Notes: generated by a model from the sequence alone, not told the origin. Shown: positions 9,967 to 19,278, counted from the first letter of the stretch. The stretch: DNA of 64,000 nt from Bacillota bacterium (GCA_012840225.1 DULU01000086.1:1-64000), one strand, 5' to 3'. Numbers and translations are program-made.

Positions 9967-11208
9967 TTATGACGCCAGAGCTTTCAACTCGGATAGATGC
10001 TCTTTGATCTTTCTCACCGCACGGACAATATCCTCCATGTCCTCCTCATTTCCCAGCAACACATTTTGCGGCATCCAGCATCCTTCCTCATCGGCCAGCT
10101 TTTGGGCCACCGGCAGATGAGAGCCCATATAATCGATGGTGCCGGGATAGGCGGCAAACCCGTAGGTGCGCTCTCTTTGCACCACGGAGAAGACTTCCTG
10201 CTTGTTGAGCAGGCTGTAGCCCGGGGTCACCGGGATGCCCTCAGCCAGCATGGCCTTTATAAACAGGTTTCTAGGTACGCCGCCAAAAGCCTCCGGTTTA
10301 TATCTGAATACATATAAATGGAAACCTTGCCGCGTCACCCGGCTGTCCCTGGCCTGGGGTTCGATACCCTCGATGGCGCTCAACTGCTTGTCCAGATAGG
10401 CGGCCATGCGGGCCCGGTGCTCAGTCTGGGCCTCCAGCCGGCCCAGCTGGGCACAGAGCACGGCGGCGGCAAATTCGTTCATGCGGTGATTACCGCCCAG
10501 AATGACATGCTCATACCACTCGCCTTCGGGACGGCGGCCCACATTCATTATAGACCAGGCGCGGGCATAAAGCTCTTCATTGTTGGTCAAAACGGCGCCG
10601 CCTTCCCCACCGGTCATGTTTTTGCTCCACTGGAAACTGAAGCAGCCCATATCGCCCAGGGCTCCGACCTTCTTGCCGCGCCACTCGCTGCCGTGGGCGT
10701 GGGCGGCATCTTCTATCACTCTGAGGCCATACTGACGGCCGATTTCCCTGAAGGCATCCATGTCGGCGGGATGACCTCCCAGGTGGACGGGGATGACTGC
10801 TTTGGTTCTCGGGGTGATGGCCTGCTTCACCGCCTCCGGATCAAGGCAGAAGGTGTCGGGGGTGATGTCGGCAAAGACAGGCACCCCGCCGGCCGACAGC
10901 ACGGCGCTGGCGGTGGCAATGAAGGTGTAGGGCGGCACGATCACCTCATCTCCCGGCTTCACGCCCACGGCTTCGACGGCCACCTGCAAGGCGATGGTCC
11001 CGTTGGTCACACCCACACCGAACCTGGCATCCTGGGCCTGGGCAAACCGGACGGCAAAATCCTTGGCAAAATGACCGTTGAGCGAACCCCACCTGCCGCT
11101 CTCCAGGACCTCCAGAAGATTGTTCCGCTCTTCCGCCCCCCACACCGGCCATTTGGGATAGGCTTTCTTCCTGACCGGATCTCCACCTGTCAATGCCAAA
11201 CCGCTCAT
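9967..11208 (-). CDS. DegT/DnrJ/EryC1/StrS family aminotransferase
   Basis: GDEVIVPPYTFIATASAV, VIPVHLGGHPADMD, FSFQWSKNMTGGEGG (PLP-lysine region). Confidence 0.92.
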   Translation of the reverse strand: MSGLALTGGDPVRKKAYPKWPVWGAEERNNLLEVLESGRWGSLNGHFAKDFAVRFAQAQDARFGVGVTNGTIALQVAVEAVGVKPGDEVIVPPYTFIATASAVLSAGGVPVFADITPDTFCLDPEAVKQAITPRTKAVIPVHLGGHPADMDAFREIGRQYGLRVIEDAAHAHGSEWRGKKVGALGDMGCFSFQWSKNMTGGEGGAVLTNNEELYARAWSIMNVGRRPEGEWYEHVILGGNHRMNEFAAAVLCAQLGRLEAQTEHRARMAAYLDKQLSAIEGIEPQARDSRVTRQGFHLYVFRYKPEAFGGVPRNLFIKAMLAEGIPVTPGYSLLNKQEVFSVVQRERTYGFAAYPGTIDYMGSHLPVAQKLADEEGCWMPQNVLLGNEEDMEDIVRAVRKIKEHLSELKALAS

Positions 11209-11245
11209 ATCAACAGCCTCCTGTTTCAAATTAGTGATTGCTTTT

Positions 11246-12334
11246 TTACCGGCCGTGCACGGTCTTGATATGCTCCGGATCTTCCTTCAACGGCAACTCT
11301 ACTTCCCCGCCTTCGGCGGCGGACTTATAGATGGCCATGATGATCTCTATGGATTTGCGCGCCTCTTCCCCATCGACAAAGGGCCGGCGATCTTCTTTTA
11401 TGGCCCGGATCAGGTCTTCGATCTGCTTTTTGTGACCTTCGAAGGAAAAGGCCATGGGATCCCGGAAGTTGCGGGCCGCTTCCTTGTCCGCCATCTTCCT
11501 GAACAGCTCCTCCTTCTCGCTTTCCGTGAAGCGGTCGCCGTTCAGTTCGGTGACGCGATCGTCTACGGCAATAGAGCTGCCCAAAGCGCCGTATATTTCC
11601 AACCTTTTGGGATAGCCGGGGTAAAAAGAGGTGGCGCACTGGATGACGCCCAAGGCTCCGCCGGCAAACTGCAGAACGGCGGCGGCCAGATCCTCCACCT
11701 CCAGGCGCTCATGAGCCAGGCAACCGGTATACGCCTTGACCGCCTTAACAGGACCCATCAGCCACTGGATCATGTCCACCGAATGGATACCCTGGTTCAT
11801 CAAAGCGCCCCCACCGTCGAAGCGCCAGGTGCCGCGCCAGCCGCTGGCATCGTAATAATGCTGATCACGGTACCAAGGCACGAAAGCGTTGGCCGCCACC
11901 AGCCGGCCGAATTTGTCCTGTTGTATTGCGTCATATAGAAAACGGGCGCAGTCGGTGAAGCGTGACTGGAAAATGCAGGCCAATTTGACGCCGCTCTCCC
12001 GGCAGGCCCGGATGATGGCATCTGCTCTCTCCAGGGTGACCTCAAGCGGCTTCTCCACGATCACATGCTTCCCGGCTTTGGCCGCCGCCACCGCCGGCTC
12101 CATGTGCACCCCGCTTCCCGTGCAGATGTTTACCACCTGTATGTCGGCTGTCGCCAACATCTCATTATAATCACCGTAAGCCTTGCATCCCCACCGGGCG
12201 GCCGTCTGCACGGCTTTCTCCTCCACCACATCGGCCACCGCCACAAGTTCCGCCTCCGGTATGCTTTTTATGGCTTCAATATGAGCCTGAGAAACCGCCC
12301 CGCAACCAATGATGCCGAATCTGATCTTTTCCAT
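11246..12334 (-). CDS. Gfo/Idh/MocA family oxidoreductase
   Basis: FGIIGCGAVSQAHIEAI, HVIVEKPLEVTLE; ATG at 12334 behind GGAGG. Confidence 0.9.
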   Translation of the reverse strand: MEKIRFGIIGCGAVSQAHIEAIKSIPEAELVAVADVVEEKAVQTAARWGCKAYGDYNEMLATADIQVVNICTGSGVHMEPAVAAAKAGKHVIVEKPLEVTLERADAIIRACRESGVKLACIFQSRFTDCARFLYDAIQQDKFGRLVAANAFVPWYRDQHYYDASGWRGTWRFDGGGALMNQGIHSVDMIQWLMGPVKAVKAYTGCLAHERLEVEDLAAAVLQFAGGALGVIQCATSFYPGYPKRLEIYGALGSSIAVDDRVTELNGDRFTESEKEELFRKMADKEAARNFRDPMAFSFEGHKKQIEDLIRAIKEDRRPFVDGEEARKSIEIIMAIYKSAAEGGEVELPLKEDPEHIKTVHGR

Positions 12335-12419
12335 GAGAAGGGCCTCCTTCCACGCAAGGATTTCTTTACCCAATAATTGCGCCTACCTTAGTAATTCAGG
12401 TTGCGGGGTATTATTCCTT

Positions 12420-13709
12420 CTACTTTAATAATGAAAACAGAGCTTCCGCCTCTTTTATGATGGTCATATGACCGGCAAGGCTCTCTCTCATCAGGTCCAG
12501 GGAGATACTGTCCTCCACCGTGTGGGCCAGGTGCTCCTCACCGGGCGCATAACCCACCACCGGTATACCTTTGGCGGCTAAATAACCGCCGTCGGTGGCG
12601 AAATGCCAGATGCCGACGGGCACTTCAGGCCCGGCCTGAGGGGCGAGGAGCTGCTGCAGTTTCTTCACCAGCGGCGCTTCGGCCTCGAGGTAATATGCGG
12701 GCGCCGCAGGTATCCAGCTTACCCCCCTGCCGTTCCAGGTCCGGCCCGTCTCCTGGGGGAAGCTGATCTTCCCTGCCAAGCCGGCAACTCCGCCATCCGG
12801 TCTCTTGAGTGCGGCCATGACCTCCGCCATCAGGGCGACCAGGCGTTCCCGCACCATCTCGGCACTTTCTTGCGGGAGCGAGCGGTAGTCGATGGTCAGC
12901 CCGATCATCCCTGGCACCACATTCGTCGAGGTCTGATCGGTCCAGACCGTGGTGGGGACGGCGGAACTCTCACCCAGAACCGGATGCCTGGTCGGCGGCA
13001 GCTCGGCCAGGCGGCAGAGGAAGGGACCAAGCAGGTGGTGCGGGTTGGCTCCCCGCCAGGCCTGGCTGGCATGGCAGGATACGCCGGTGAACTCGGCAAT
13101 GAAGCCATAACGGCCTCGATGGCCCACTCGGAGCTCGTTTTTGGTCGCTTCGCCCAAAATGACCAGATCGGAGGAGACGGTTTCGGCGAGATGGCGGCTG
13201 CCCACGCCGCCGGTCTCTTCCATCACCACGCAGCACATCAGCACATTGCAGGGTGGAAGGCCGTATCTTTTTTTGTATAAAGCGGCGGCATAAAGCTGCA
13301 CGGCCAACGCCCCTTTGACATCGGACGCCCCCCGGCCCCACAGACGGCCGCCCTCAATCACCCCGGCATAGGGCGGATGGGGCCAGCGGCTCTCCTCCCC
13401 GGCCGCCACGTGGTCCATATGGGAGTTAAAGGCCAGCGTGCGATGGCGGTTCTTGCCATAAATCAGACCCAATACATTCCCTACTTCGTCTATCCACACC
13501 CGGTCATAGCCCAACTGCCGCATCTGCGCCTCGCACAGGGCGGCCACTGGCCCTTCTTCTCCCGGAAGGCTCCGCGTGCGGATCAATTCTGCCGCAAAAC
13601 AGAGGCACGGCCGGAAATCCTCTTCCGGAGGCAAAGGCAACAGGCCCATGATGCTCACCGCTTTCTTTAATGTATTTTTAACTGTGTTGTCGCATTCAAC
13701 ATAAAGCAT
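12420..13709 (-). CDS. M20 family peptidase/deacylase
   Basis: NSHMDHVAAG, GRGASDVKGALA, VMEETGGVGSRH; start may be ATG at 13649. Confidence 0.85.
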   Translation of the reverse strand: MLYVECDNTVKNTLKKAVSIMGLLPLPPEEDFRPCLCFAAELIRTRSLPGEEGPVAALCEAQMRQLGYDRVWIDEVGNVLGLIYGKNRHRTLAFNSHMDHVAAGEESRWPHPPYAGVIEGGRLWGRGASDVKGALAVQLYAAALYKKRYGLPPCNVLMCCVVMEETGGVGSRHLAETVSSDLVILGEATKNELRVGHRGRYGFIAEFTGVSCHASQAWRGANPHHLLGPFLCRLAELPPTRHPVLGESSAVPTTVWTDQTSTNVVPGMIGLTIDYRSLPQESAEMVRERLVALMAEVMAALKRPDGGVAGLAGKISFPQETGRTWNGRGVSWIPAAPAYYLEAEAPLVKKLQQLLAPQAGPEVPVGIWHFATDGGYLAAKGIPVVGYAPGEEHLAHTVEDSISLDLMRESLAGHMTIIKEAEALFSLLK

Positions 13710-13747
13710 ACCTGAAGAGAAACCGTGGCGCCAGGCAGTGATTATGA

Positions 13748-13753
13748 TATAAT
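13748..13753 (+). promoter_or_regulatory. candidate -10 box (TATAAT) for nadA
   Basis: GATATAATG 25 bp before the nadA ATG; no convincing -35 seen. Confidence 0.35.
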
Positions 13754-13777
13754 GAGCAACAAAAATAAACGCGGGGG

Positions 13778-14749
13778 ATGAGGATAGTGTCCGCCACTCC
13801 GTCTGTAAAAATGGAACTGCACCAGGAGATCAAGCGGCTCGCCAAAACCAAAAACGCCGTTATTTTAGCTCACAACTATACTTTGCCCGAAGTTCAGGAA
13901 GTGGCCGACGTGGTGGGCGATTCTTTGCAACTGGCCCAGGCGGCGGCCAAGACCGACGCGGCCATCATCGTGTTGTGCGGGGTGCATTTCATGGCGGAAA
14001 CCGCCGCCCTGCTGAATCCGGATAAAAAAGTGTTGATTCCCGATCTGGAGGCCGGCTGTTCCCTGGCCGACACCATCAACGCCGAACAACTGCGGGCCTG
14101 GAAAGCGGAACATCCTGGGGCCGTGGTGGTTTCCTATGTTAATACCACCGCCGAAGTGAAAGCGGAGTCCGACATTTGCTGCACGTCCAGCAATGCCGTG
14201 GCCGTAGTGCAGTCCATCCCGCCCGATAAGGAGATCCTCTTCTGCCCCGACTTGTTCCTCGGGAGTTACGTTAAAAAAGTGACCGGCCGGCAAAACATGC
14301 ACATCTGGTTGGGAGAGTGCCATGTCCACGCCGGCATCAAGCCCGAAACCATCGCCGCCGCCCGCCAGGCCCGGCCGGGAAGCGATTTTCTCATCCATCC
14401 GGAATGCGGCTGCATCACCCACTGTCTGGACTTTCTGGCCCACGGACAGGTCGACGCCGCCAATACTCATGTCCTTTCCACCTCAGGCATGCTGCGGCAT
14501 GCCCGGCAGGCTCCCGGTCCGGACTTTGTCGTCGCCACGGAGGTCGGCATGCTCTACCCGCTGCAGAAGGAGAACCCGGAGAAAAGATTCTACCCCGTCG
14601 ATCCGGAGGCTTCTTGCCGTTATATGAAGATGATGAGCCTGGAAAAAATACACAAATCCCTTACCGACGAAATATTCGCAGTGACGGTACCTCCGCAAAC
14701 AGCGGCGAAAGCGCGCCTCGCCGTCCAGCGCATGCTGGAGATAGCTTAA
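13778..14749 (+). CDS. nadA: Quinolinate synthase
   Basis: LAHNYTLPEVQEVADVVGDSLQLAQ, CGVHFMAETA, HPECGC; Fe-S cysteines present. Confidence 0.95.
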   Translation: MRIVSATPSVKMELHQEIKRLAKTKNAVILAHNYTLPEVQEVADVVGDSLQLAQAAAKTDAAIIVLCGVHFMAETAALLNPDKKVLIPDLEAGCSLADTINAEQLRAWKAEHPGAVVVSYVNTTAEVKAESDICCTSSNAVAVVQSIPPDKEILFCPDLFLGSYVKKVTGRQNMHIWLGECHVHAGIKPETIAAARQARPGSDFLIHPECGCITHCLDFLAHGQVDAANTHVLSTSGMLRHARQAPGPDFVVATEVGMLYPLQKENPEKRFYPVDPEASCRYMKMMSLEKIHKSLTDEIFAVTVPPQTAAKARLAVQRMLEIA

Positions 14750-14786
14750 GAGCGAAAGACGTATGTTAGCGGTGCCGTGACACCGC

Positions 14787-15062
14787 TTAATCGTCGTCGT
14801 CGTCGGGGCGCAATTCCACCAAAGCGTCGGGCATGCGAATGAAATACTTGCGATCTTCGCTGGCAAAGGAAATGTGTTCTATGTCGTTGAGGTCGATTTT
14901 TATCTGTCCTTCTTCGCTTTTTATCGTGATCGCAGAATCACCTGAGGCCACCGAGGCACCCAAGAGACGCAAGCTTTGACCGCGGCGAGGCAAGTATTTG
15001 GCCCGCACCGGTCCGAAACTAGTCACCGTCTGGACAAATTCTGCGATCGCAGAGCGATGCAT
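14787..15062 (-). CDS. Hypothetical 91-aa protein with poly-Asp tail
   Basis: Complete ORF filling the gap between nadA and the CCA transferase; ends RPDDDDD. Confidence 0.6.
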   Translation of the reverse strand: MHRSAIAEFVQTVTSFGPVRAKYLPRRGQSLRLLGASVASGDSAITIKSEEGQIKIDLNDIEHISFASEDRKYFIRMPDALVELRPDDDDD

Positions 15063-15092
15063 GGCTGACCACTCCTTATTTAGTTTTCTATA

Positions 15093-16484
15093 TTATTGTT
15101 TGCTTACATCATTTCCACATGAGGGGCCTTTCTCCCTGTTTTTCCGGTCCTCATTGCGCAGAATTTCCTGGGCCCGCAAAAGCAGCACCTCCCGCCGGTT
15201 GGCTGCCGGATCAGCCAGGACATAGGCGAAAAGGTCCTCCAAGAGGCGGCCGACCAGCGGTCCGGGGTGGAGCTTCAGCTCACGCATGAGATCATGGCCG
15301 TCGACAGCCAGATCCTGGCGGCGCAGCACTTTTTCTTCGCTCAATATCCGCTCCAGTTCCGCCTGCCACCCCTCGCTGACGCTGCCGCCGGCGTCGGCAT
15401 CCCAGAGGGCTAAAAGGTGGCGGACCCAGGCAGCGCCGTATTTGCCGAGCCAACGCCGCAAGGTCCCGGCCTGGGGTGGACCCGGCACCATGTGCTGCCT
15501 GACCAGCGCCGTGATGCAGGTAATCTGCTCACGGCTGAAGCGGAGCCGTTCCAGAGCCCGGCAGGCCAGCTCAGCGCTTTCGACTTCATGGCCATGAAAG
15601 GTGACCCGTCCGTCCGCTCGCACGGTGCCGGTGGAGAGCTTCCCCACGTCGTGCAGCAAGGCGGCGAGGCGCAGCTCTGTTTCGGCCGGACAGCGGTCCA
15701 CCGTATCTATCAGGTGTTCGAGCAGGCTCGGCGCTCCTCTTTTCCCCTGGAGCAGGCGGTCACTACCTCGCAGCTCAGGCAGGATCTGGAATAATATACC
15801 CAGCTCCACCAGCATCCACAAGCCGGCGGCACCGTCCCGGCAGGAGAGCATTTTCACCAGTTCGTCCCGGACCCGCTCCCGGCTCAACCTATCGACCAGA
15901 GAGGCGGTCTGGCCGGCGGCTTCCCAGGTCTCCACCTCGATGGTGAAAGAGAGCTGCACCGCCAAGCGCACCAGGCGCAAGAGCCGCAGCGCATCCTCGG
16001 CAAAGCGAGCTTCCGCCTCCCCCACCGCCCGCAGCACGCCGGCCTCCAGATCGACCAGGCCTCCCGTCGGGTCTATTATTTCCCCATTTTGCGGATCCCA
16101 GGCCATGGCATTGACGGTAAAATCCCGGCGCCGGAGGTCTTCCTCGATATCGGTACCGAAGACCACCACCCCAGGATGGCGGCCGTCCCGGTAGGCACTC
16201 TCCCGGCGGAAGGTGGTCACCTCCACCTGGCCGAGGTCGGGAAAGGCCACCGTGCCGTATATCGCCCCAGTCCCGCCAGCCCCCATAGCCCCCGGAAAGA
16301 GACGCATCACGACCTCAGGGCGAGCATCGGTGGCTATATCCCAATCCGCCGGCGCCTTGCCCAAAAGGGCATCCCTGAGAGAGCCGCCGACCAAAAAAGC
16401 TTTATATCTTTCCATATGCAAGGTGCGGAAGATATTGGCCACAAAAGGCGGCAACTCGATGGCTAACTTCCTAGCGGCGGACAT
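15093..16484 (-). CDS. cca: CCA tRNA nucleotidyltransferase (class II poly(A) polymerase fold with HD domain)
   Basis: FLVGGSLRDALLGKAPADWDIATDA, RRDFTVNAMAW, LLHDVGK; ATG 16484 behind GGAGG is preferred over the TTG of the track ORF at 16595. Confidence 0.9.
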   Translation of the reverse strand: MSAARKLAIELPPFVANIFRTLHMERYKAFLVGGSLRDALLGKAPADWDIATDARPEVVMRLFPGAMGAGGTGAIYGTVAFPDLGQVEVTTFRRESAYRDGRHPGVVVFGTDIEEDLRRRDFTVNAMAWDPQNGEIIDPTGGLVDLEAGVLRAVGEAEARFAEDALRLLRLVRLAVQLSFTIEVETWEAAGQTASLVDRLSRERVRDELVKMLSCRDGAAGLWMLVELGILFQILPELRGSDRLLQGKRGAPSLLEHLIDTVDRCPAETELRLAALLHDVGKLSTGTVRADGRVTFHGHEVESAELACRALERLRFSREQITCITALVRQHMVPGPPQAGTLRRWLGKYGAAWVRHLLALWDADAGGSVSEGWQAELERILSEEKVLRRQDLAVDGHDLMRELKLHPGPLVGRLLEDLFAYVLADPAANRREVLLLRAQEILRNEDRKNREKGPSCGNDVSKQ

Positions 16485-17175
16485 CGGCTTCGCCTCCGGA
16501 ACCACCGGCGCCTCCGGCATCGGTCTTGCTTCCGGCATCGGTCTTGCTTCCGGCATCGCCTCCACTCGCGGCGCCTTCCTCGCTGGTCGGGACAATGGCC
16601 CCGCCGGAGATGATCATCTTAAAGCCGTCCTGCACCGAAAGGGGCACCCTGTGGCACTCTTCCTCGGGCACGGCCACAAAATAGCCGGTGGTCGGATTGG
16701 GCGTGGTGGGTATAAAGATGCCTACCAGGCGACTCCCCACCTCTTTGGATAAGGGAGCTATATCCTCTGAAGTCAGAAAGCCGATGGACCAGACACCCCG
16801 CCGGGGATACTCCACCATCACCACATATTTGAAAGCCGCCTTTTTCGGGGAGACAAACGCCTCCACCAACTGGCGCACGGAACCGTAGACACTGCGCACC
16901 AGCGGTACCTGCTCCAGAGTCCGGCTCAGCGCGGCAAAGAGCCGCTTGCCGACAATGTTGGTGGCAACGGCCCCTGTGGCGGTGATGGTGATGATGGCCA
17001 GAACAAAACCGATTCCGGGTATCTTCCGGCCGAAGAGATTTTGCGTGCTGCTGGCCGCCCAGGCATCCAGGATATTGAAGACATAGACCATCACCCAGAT
17101 GGTGACGGTCAAGGGGAGAAGAGCCAATATGCCGGTGATAATGTAGCGTCGCCATTGCATCAAAAGTTTCTTCAA
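16471..17175 (-). CDS. DUF502 family membrane protein
   Basis: Two N-terminal TM segments, YGSVRQLVEAF, VEYPRRGVWSIGFLT, VGIFIPTTPNPTTGYFVAVPEEE; TTG 17175 behind GGGGGAG. Confidence 0.88.
   Translation of the reverse strand: MKKLLMQWRRYIITGILALLPLTVTIWVMVYVFNILDAWAASSTQNLFGRKIPGIGFVLAIITITATGAVATNIVGKRLFAALSRTLEQVPLVRSVYGSVRQLVEAFVSPKKAAFKYVVMVEYPRRGVWSIGFLTSEDIAPLSKEVGSRLVGIFIPTTPNPTTGYFVAVPEEECHRVPLSVQDGFKMIISGGAIVPTSEEGAASGGDAGSKTDAGSKTDAGGAGGSGGEADVRR
16513..16557. repeat. 18-bp tandem repeat (about 2.6 copies) TCCGGCATCGGTCTTGCT
   Basis: Two perfect adjacent copies at 16513-16530 and 16531-16548 plus a partial third. Confidence 0.95.
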
Positions 17176-17222
17176 TCTGCACTCCCCCGGGAAAAGGCTT
17201 GATACCGCTCTGTGTAAACTTG

Positions 17223-17657
17223 CTACCAATCCTCCACTTCAATGCCGGCCCGCCTGAGCAGGGCGGCCGTCACTCCCTCTCCCCGGCGCAGGCGGCCGCT
17301 GTAGGTGCCGTCATAGATCAGCGTGGCGGAGCAAGAAGGACTGCGGCTTTTCAGCAAGGCTTTTTTAATACCTCTTTGCCGGCAGAGGGACAGAGCTTCC
17401 TCCGCCCCGGTCAGGAACTCTTTGGTGACATCAGTGCCGGTGTTGGTTACCACCCTGGCCCGGCCGTCGAGCACATCCTTTCCTTCTCCGCCCACAATTT
17501 CTGCCGGCGGCCGCGGCGTGGGCAATCCTCCGGCCACTTCCGGACAAAAGGGCACCACCTCTCCCTTTCCGGCGAGGCAGGGCAGGTGGGCGGGCACTTT
17601 TCCGTCATACCGGCATCTGTGCCCCAAAAGGCAGGCCGAAACCAGGATGGCGGCCAT
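17223..17657 (-). CDS. DUF523 family protein
   Basis: VSACLLGHRCRYDGK, PFCPEVAGGLPTPRPPAEI, KSRSPSC; ATG at 17657. Confidence 0.88.
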   Translation of the reverse strand: MAAILVSACLLGHRCRYDGKVPAHLPCLAGKGEVVPFCPEVAGGLPTPRPPAEIVGGEGKDVLDGRARVVTNTGTDVTKEFLTGAEEALSLCRQRGIKKALLKSRSPSCSATLIYDGTYSGRLRRGEGVTAALLRRAGIEVEDW

Positions 17658-17659
17658 GG

Positions 17660-18898
17660 CTAGGCAATGTTGAAAAGGTAGCTCCGCAAGGCGATGCGGG
17701 CGGCGCCGGTCATGGATTTCTCCGCCGCATCGGTAGCCACCTTTATCTGAATATGCGCGGCTGTGGCTGGCAAGCACATCTCTTTAACCACCTGCTCCAC
17801 CTGGGGCATGATATATTTCTGCGCTTCCATCACCCGGCCGCCGAAGACCAGCATACTGGGATCGACGGCCACCGCCAGGGAGGCTGCCGCCCGACCCAGG
17901 GCAGAAGCCGTCCGGTTGAGGGCGGCCAGAGCTTTCTCCTCTCCCCGTTCGGCGGCCAAAAGAAGCTTTTTCCACATCGTGAGGTCCACTTCCCCTTCCG
18001 ACCCATCCGCCGCTCCGGCCGAGCCGGTAAAAGCCCGCCGCGTCGTGTTGCGCCCGGAGGCAATGGCTTCCAGGCAGCCCCGCTTACCGCAGCGGCAGAG
18101 CGGACCGTCCGGCTCCACCTGCAGGTGGCCGATTTCGGCGGCGCGCAGGTTGGCGCCTCTATAGACATCGCCGTTGAGCACCAAACCGGCTCCCACACCC
18201 CGCCAGCCGACATGGATGAAAGCAAAATCATCCACCCCGCCGGCCACCCCGTTCCAGGCTTCGGTGAGCGACAGGCACACCATATTCGACTCCACCACGG
18301 TGGGAATGCCGGTCTCCCTGGCAATCATCATGCCCAGAGAGACATCCGTCCACTCCAGATTGGTGGAGTTCAGAACGATGCCCGAGGTCGGATCGACCTC
18401 CCCCGGAACACTGACACCGATAACCAGCGGCGGTGGTGCCGTCTTGGTCATAGTTTCCACTTCCGTCTTGATCAGCTGCACCACGTCCTGGGGCGACGGG
18501 CGTTTTTCGGGCTGATAGGCGCTGTTGATGTCTATAGGCTTCAGATGCAGGTCGAAAAGGCCGATGCTCATATCGTTGACATCCACCGCCAGCACCGTAC
18601 CTGCCCCGGCATTGATGCCGATGGCGATGGGCTTGCGGCCGCGATCGGAGGATCCGGCTCCCGACTCCATCAGAATACCTTTTTCGATCAGCTGGTTGAC
18701 AATCAGACCCACGGTGGAGGCGCTCAGCCCCGTGGTGCGGCACAAATCCTTGCGCGAGGTCTGTCCGGCATGGAGAATGGCCTCAATCACCGCCTGCTGG
18801 TTTTGGGTTCTCACTTCATTCATTGATGATTGAGCCCGGCGCACCTGATAATGCTTCAAGGTCCCGAGCGAATGCAGATTCAGCGGCGGGTTATTCAC
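17660..18898 (-). CDS. ROK family transcriptional regulator (NagC/XylR-like)
   Basis: N-terminal wHTH (TSRKDLCRTTGLSASTVGLIVNQLIEKG) plus ROK domain with CRCGKRGCLEA zinc motif; start may be 18823. Confidence 0.9.
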   Translation of the reverse strand: MNNPPLNLHSLGTLKHYQVRRAQSSMNEVRTQNQQAVIEAILHAGQTSRKDLCRTTGLSASTVGLIVNQLIEKGILMESGAGSSDRGRKPIAIGINAGAGTVLAVDVNDMSIGLFDLHLKPIDINSAYQPEKRPSPQDVVQLIKTEVETMTKTAPPPLVIGVSVPGEVDPTSGIVLNSTNLEWTDVSLGMMIARETGIPTVVESNMVCLSLTEAWNGVAGGVDDFAFIHVGWRGVGAGLVLNGDVYRGANLRAAEIGHLQVEPDGPLCRCGKRGCLEAIASGRNTTRRAFTGSAGAADGSEGEVDLTMWKKLLLAAERGEEKALAALNRTASALGRAAASLAVAVDPSMLVFGGRVMEAQKYIMPQVEQVVKEMCLPATAAHIQIKVATDAAEKSMTGAARIALRSYLFNIA

Positions 18899-19027
18899 GA
18901 TTCCACATCCTTTTTTGCTACCTGTTCCCGGCTTGTCCTTCCGTTCGGGAAGGTCGGCCGCTTAAAATTATTGCTATGATAAAATCATTCTCTATTGATG
19001 CCGATGGTCCTTCTATAGCGTCTGCCG

Positions 19028-19255
19028 CTAGTCGCTTTCCCCCTCATGGCGGATGGACCGCCCGTCCGGGGTGAATTGGGCCTGCTCTTTGAGCAGATCG
19101 TCAAGGAGTTTGATCTGCTCCTGCTTCAGCCGGATCAGGCGCTGCACTTTCTCTCTCAGCTGATCGGCTCTGGTGTGCAACAGGAGTTCATGATAATCAT
19201 GCCGCAGGAGCAGGCGCTCCAACAGCAAGAGTTTCTCCGTAAGGTAGTCGTGCAC
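19028..19255 (-). CDS. Small coiled-coil protein (75 aa)
   Basis: GTG at 19255 behind AAGGAG: VHDYLTEKLLLLERLLLRHDYHELLLHTRADQLREKVQRLIRLKQEQIKLLDDLLKEQ; N-terminal part of the longer track ORF (to 19576) looks spurious. Confidence 0.6.
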   Translation of the reverse strand: MHDYLTEKLLLLERLLLRHDYHELLLHTRADQLREKVQRLIRLKQEQIKLLDDLLKEQAQFTPDGRSIRHEGESD

Positions 19256-19278
19256 TGCTGCTCTCCTTCGCTTATAAT

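Noticed and set aside
8942-10120. 392-aa + strand ORF
   Set aside because: Antisense shadow of the SDR/DegT genes.
16513-16557. Possible CRISPR-like or regulatory repeat
   Set aside because: 18-bp in-frame tandem repeat without spacers; encodes a DAGSKT low-complexity tail.
17753-18826. 357-aa + strand ORF
   Set aside because: Antisense to the ROK regulator; low-complexity His/Arg-rich reading.
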